A stretch of 64,000 bases of DNA, from assembly GCA_963969345.1 (NCBI GenBank), contig OZ017766.1, positions 1,116,001 through 1,180,000 on the forward strand, in the 5' to 3' direction. Origin of the DNA: Turbatrix aceti (lineage: Eukaryota; Nematoda; Chromadorea; Rhabditida; Panagrolaimidae). Shown one piece after another: positions 63,753 through 64,000 of the stretch (position 1 is its first letter; the number at the start of each line of letters is the position of its first letter). A program made the position numbers and the translations under genes. The notes beneath the pieces are model-generated. The model saw only the letters and a list, made by a program, of their open reading frames with translations. It was not told where the DNA came from and did not search any database.

Positions 63753-64000
63753 ACGACACATCTGCTTGCTCTTCTCAAAAATTAGCATGCGCGACCAAGC
63801 AGGCGCTTGCATTTCTCACATTATTCTCCAAAGTTGGAAATTTGACTAGAAAAACTGCTTGCAGAATCGAACTTTTTTCCCTGTAAACTCCTTTTGTTTC
63901 ATTCTATGTCTTACTGTTCATTATTTTCCCAAAATCTCGCACACAGGTTGTGTCGAAAGCACATTCTAATTTTTGAAAAGAGCAAGCAGATGTGTCGTTA
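63753..64000. mobile_element. Inverted-repeat element at the window end
   Basis: TAACGACACATCTGCTTGCT (about 63753 onward) is complementary to AGCAAGCAGATGTGTCGTTA (63981-64000), and the pairing extends inward through TCTTCTCAAAAATTAG / CTAATTTTTGAAAAGA. The outer border on the right is cut by the window, so the full extent is unknown. Confidence 0.65.

Noticed and set aside
1..64000. Telomere-type or DNA-elimination signals, CRISPR arrays, rRNA genes
   Set aside because: No TTAGGC arrays, no regularly spaced direct repeats of CRISPR type and no rRNA-like sequence were seen.

Overview
The window is eukaryotic nuclear DNA, most likely from a free-living type of nematode. The evidence is two serpentine chemoreceptors of the nematode Sra superfamily (Sre/Srab-like), a secreted protein with a nematode-type C6 domain, many 40-60 base introns ending in TTTTCAG, and AT-rich spacers full of palindromic TTAA-flanked elements like those known from Caenorhabditis. 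The species cannot be decided from sequence alone. Gene models were built by hand, joining reading frames at GT..AG sites with matching phase. Lengths quoted are the sums of those exons.

Layout: 1-2429 is AT-rich spacer. 2430-12073 holds two convergent paralogous chemoreceptors with identical sizes for their first three exons. The second has a complete Ty3/Gypsy LTR retrotransposon (4847-9396, identical 108-base LTRs, 5-base target duplication) inside an intron. 12530-16900 is a transposon block: a 2.1 kb palindromic element and a decayed hAT transposon. 17133-22163 is a complete GLG1 (Golgi apparatus protein 1) gene on the minus strand, with a hAT-type MITE and a 45-base copy of its own exon upstream. 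23470-24544 is a second palindromic element.

25411-32352 carries two ABCG half-transporters head to head, resembling the ABCG8/ABCG5 pair of animals, with strongly degenerate ATP sites in the minus-strand partner. 35824-38114 encodes a leucine-rich repeat protein. 38332-41116 holds SGTA (TPR co-chaperone) and ALKBH7 (mitochondrial Fe/2-oxoglutarate dioxygenase), divergent and 296 bases apart. 41817-43572 is a third palindromic element with a hAT MITE nested in its loop. 43589-46661 holds three small unrecognised genes.

46884-48874 has two secreted-protein genes: a Thr-rich mucin-like C6-domain protein and a fibrinogen-related protein. 49003-50235 is a fourth palindrome. 50605-52237 is a short Pro-rich/(Arg-Asp)n membrane protein whose intron contains a fifth palindrome. 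52495-55216 is a complete holocarboxylase synthetase (725 residues, with a likely mitochondrial leader). 56262-62737 has three or four unrecognised genes, and the right end is another hAT-type foldback element (63040-63692).

The housekeeping genes (GLG1, SGTA, ALKBH7, HLCS) look intact and ordinary. The unusual content is the density and nesting of inverted-repeat elements, the recent retrotransposon in a receptor intron, and the ABCG pair. No CRISPR array, operon of bacterial type or other prokaryotic feature was seen.
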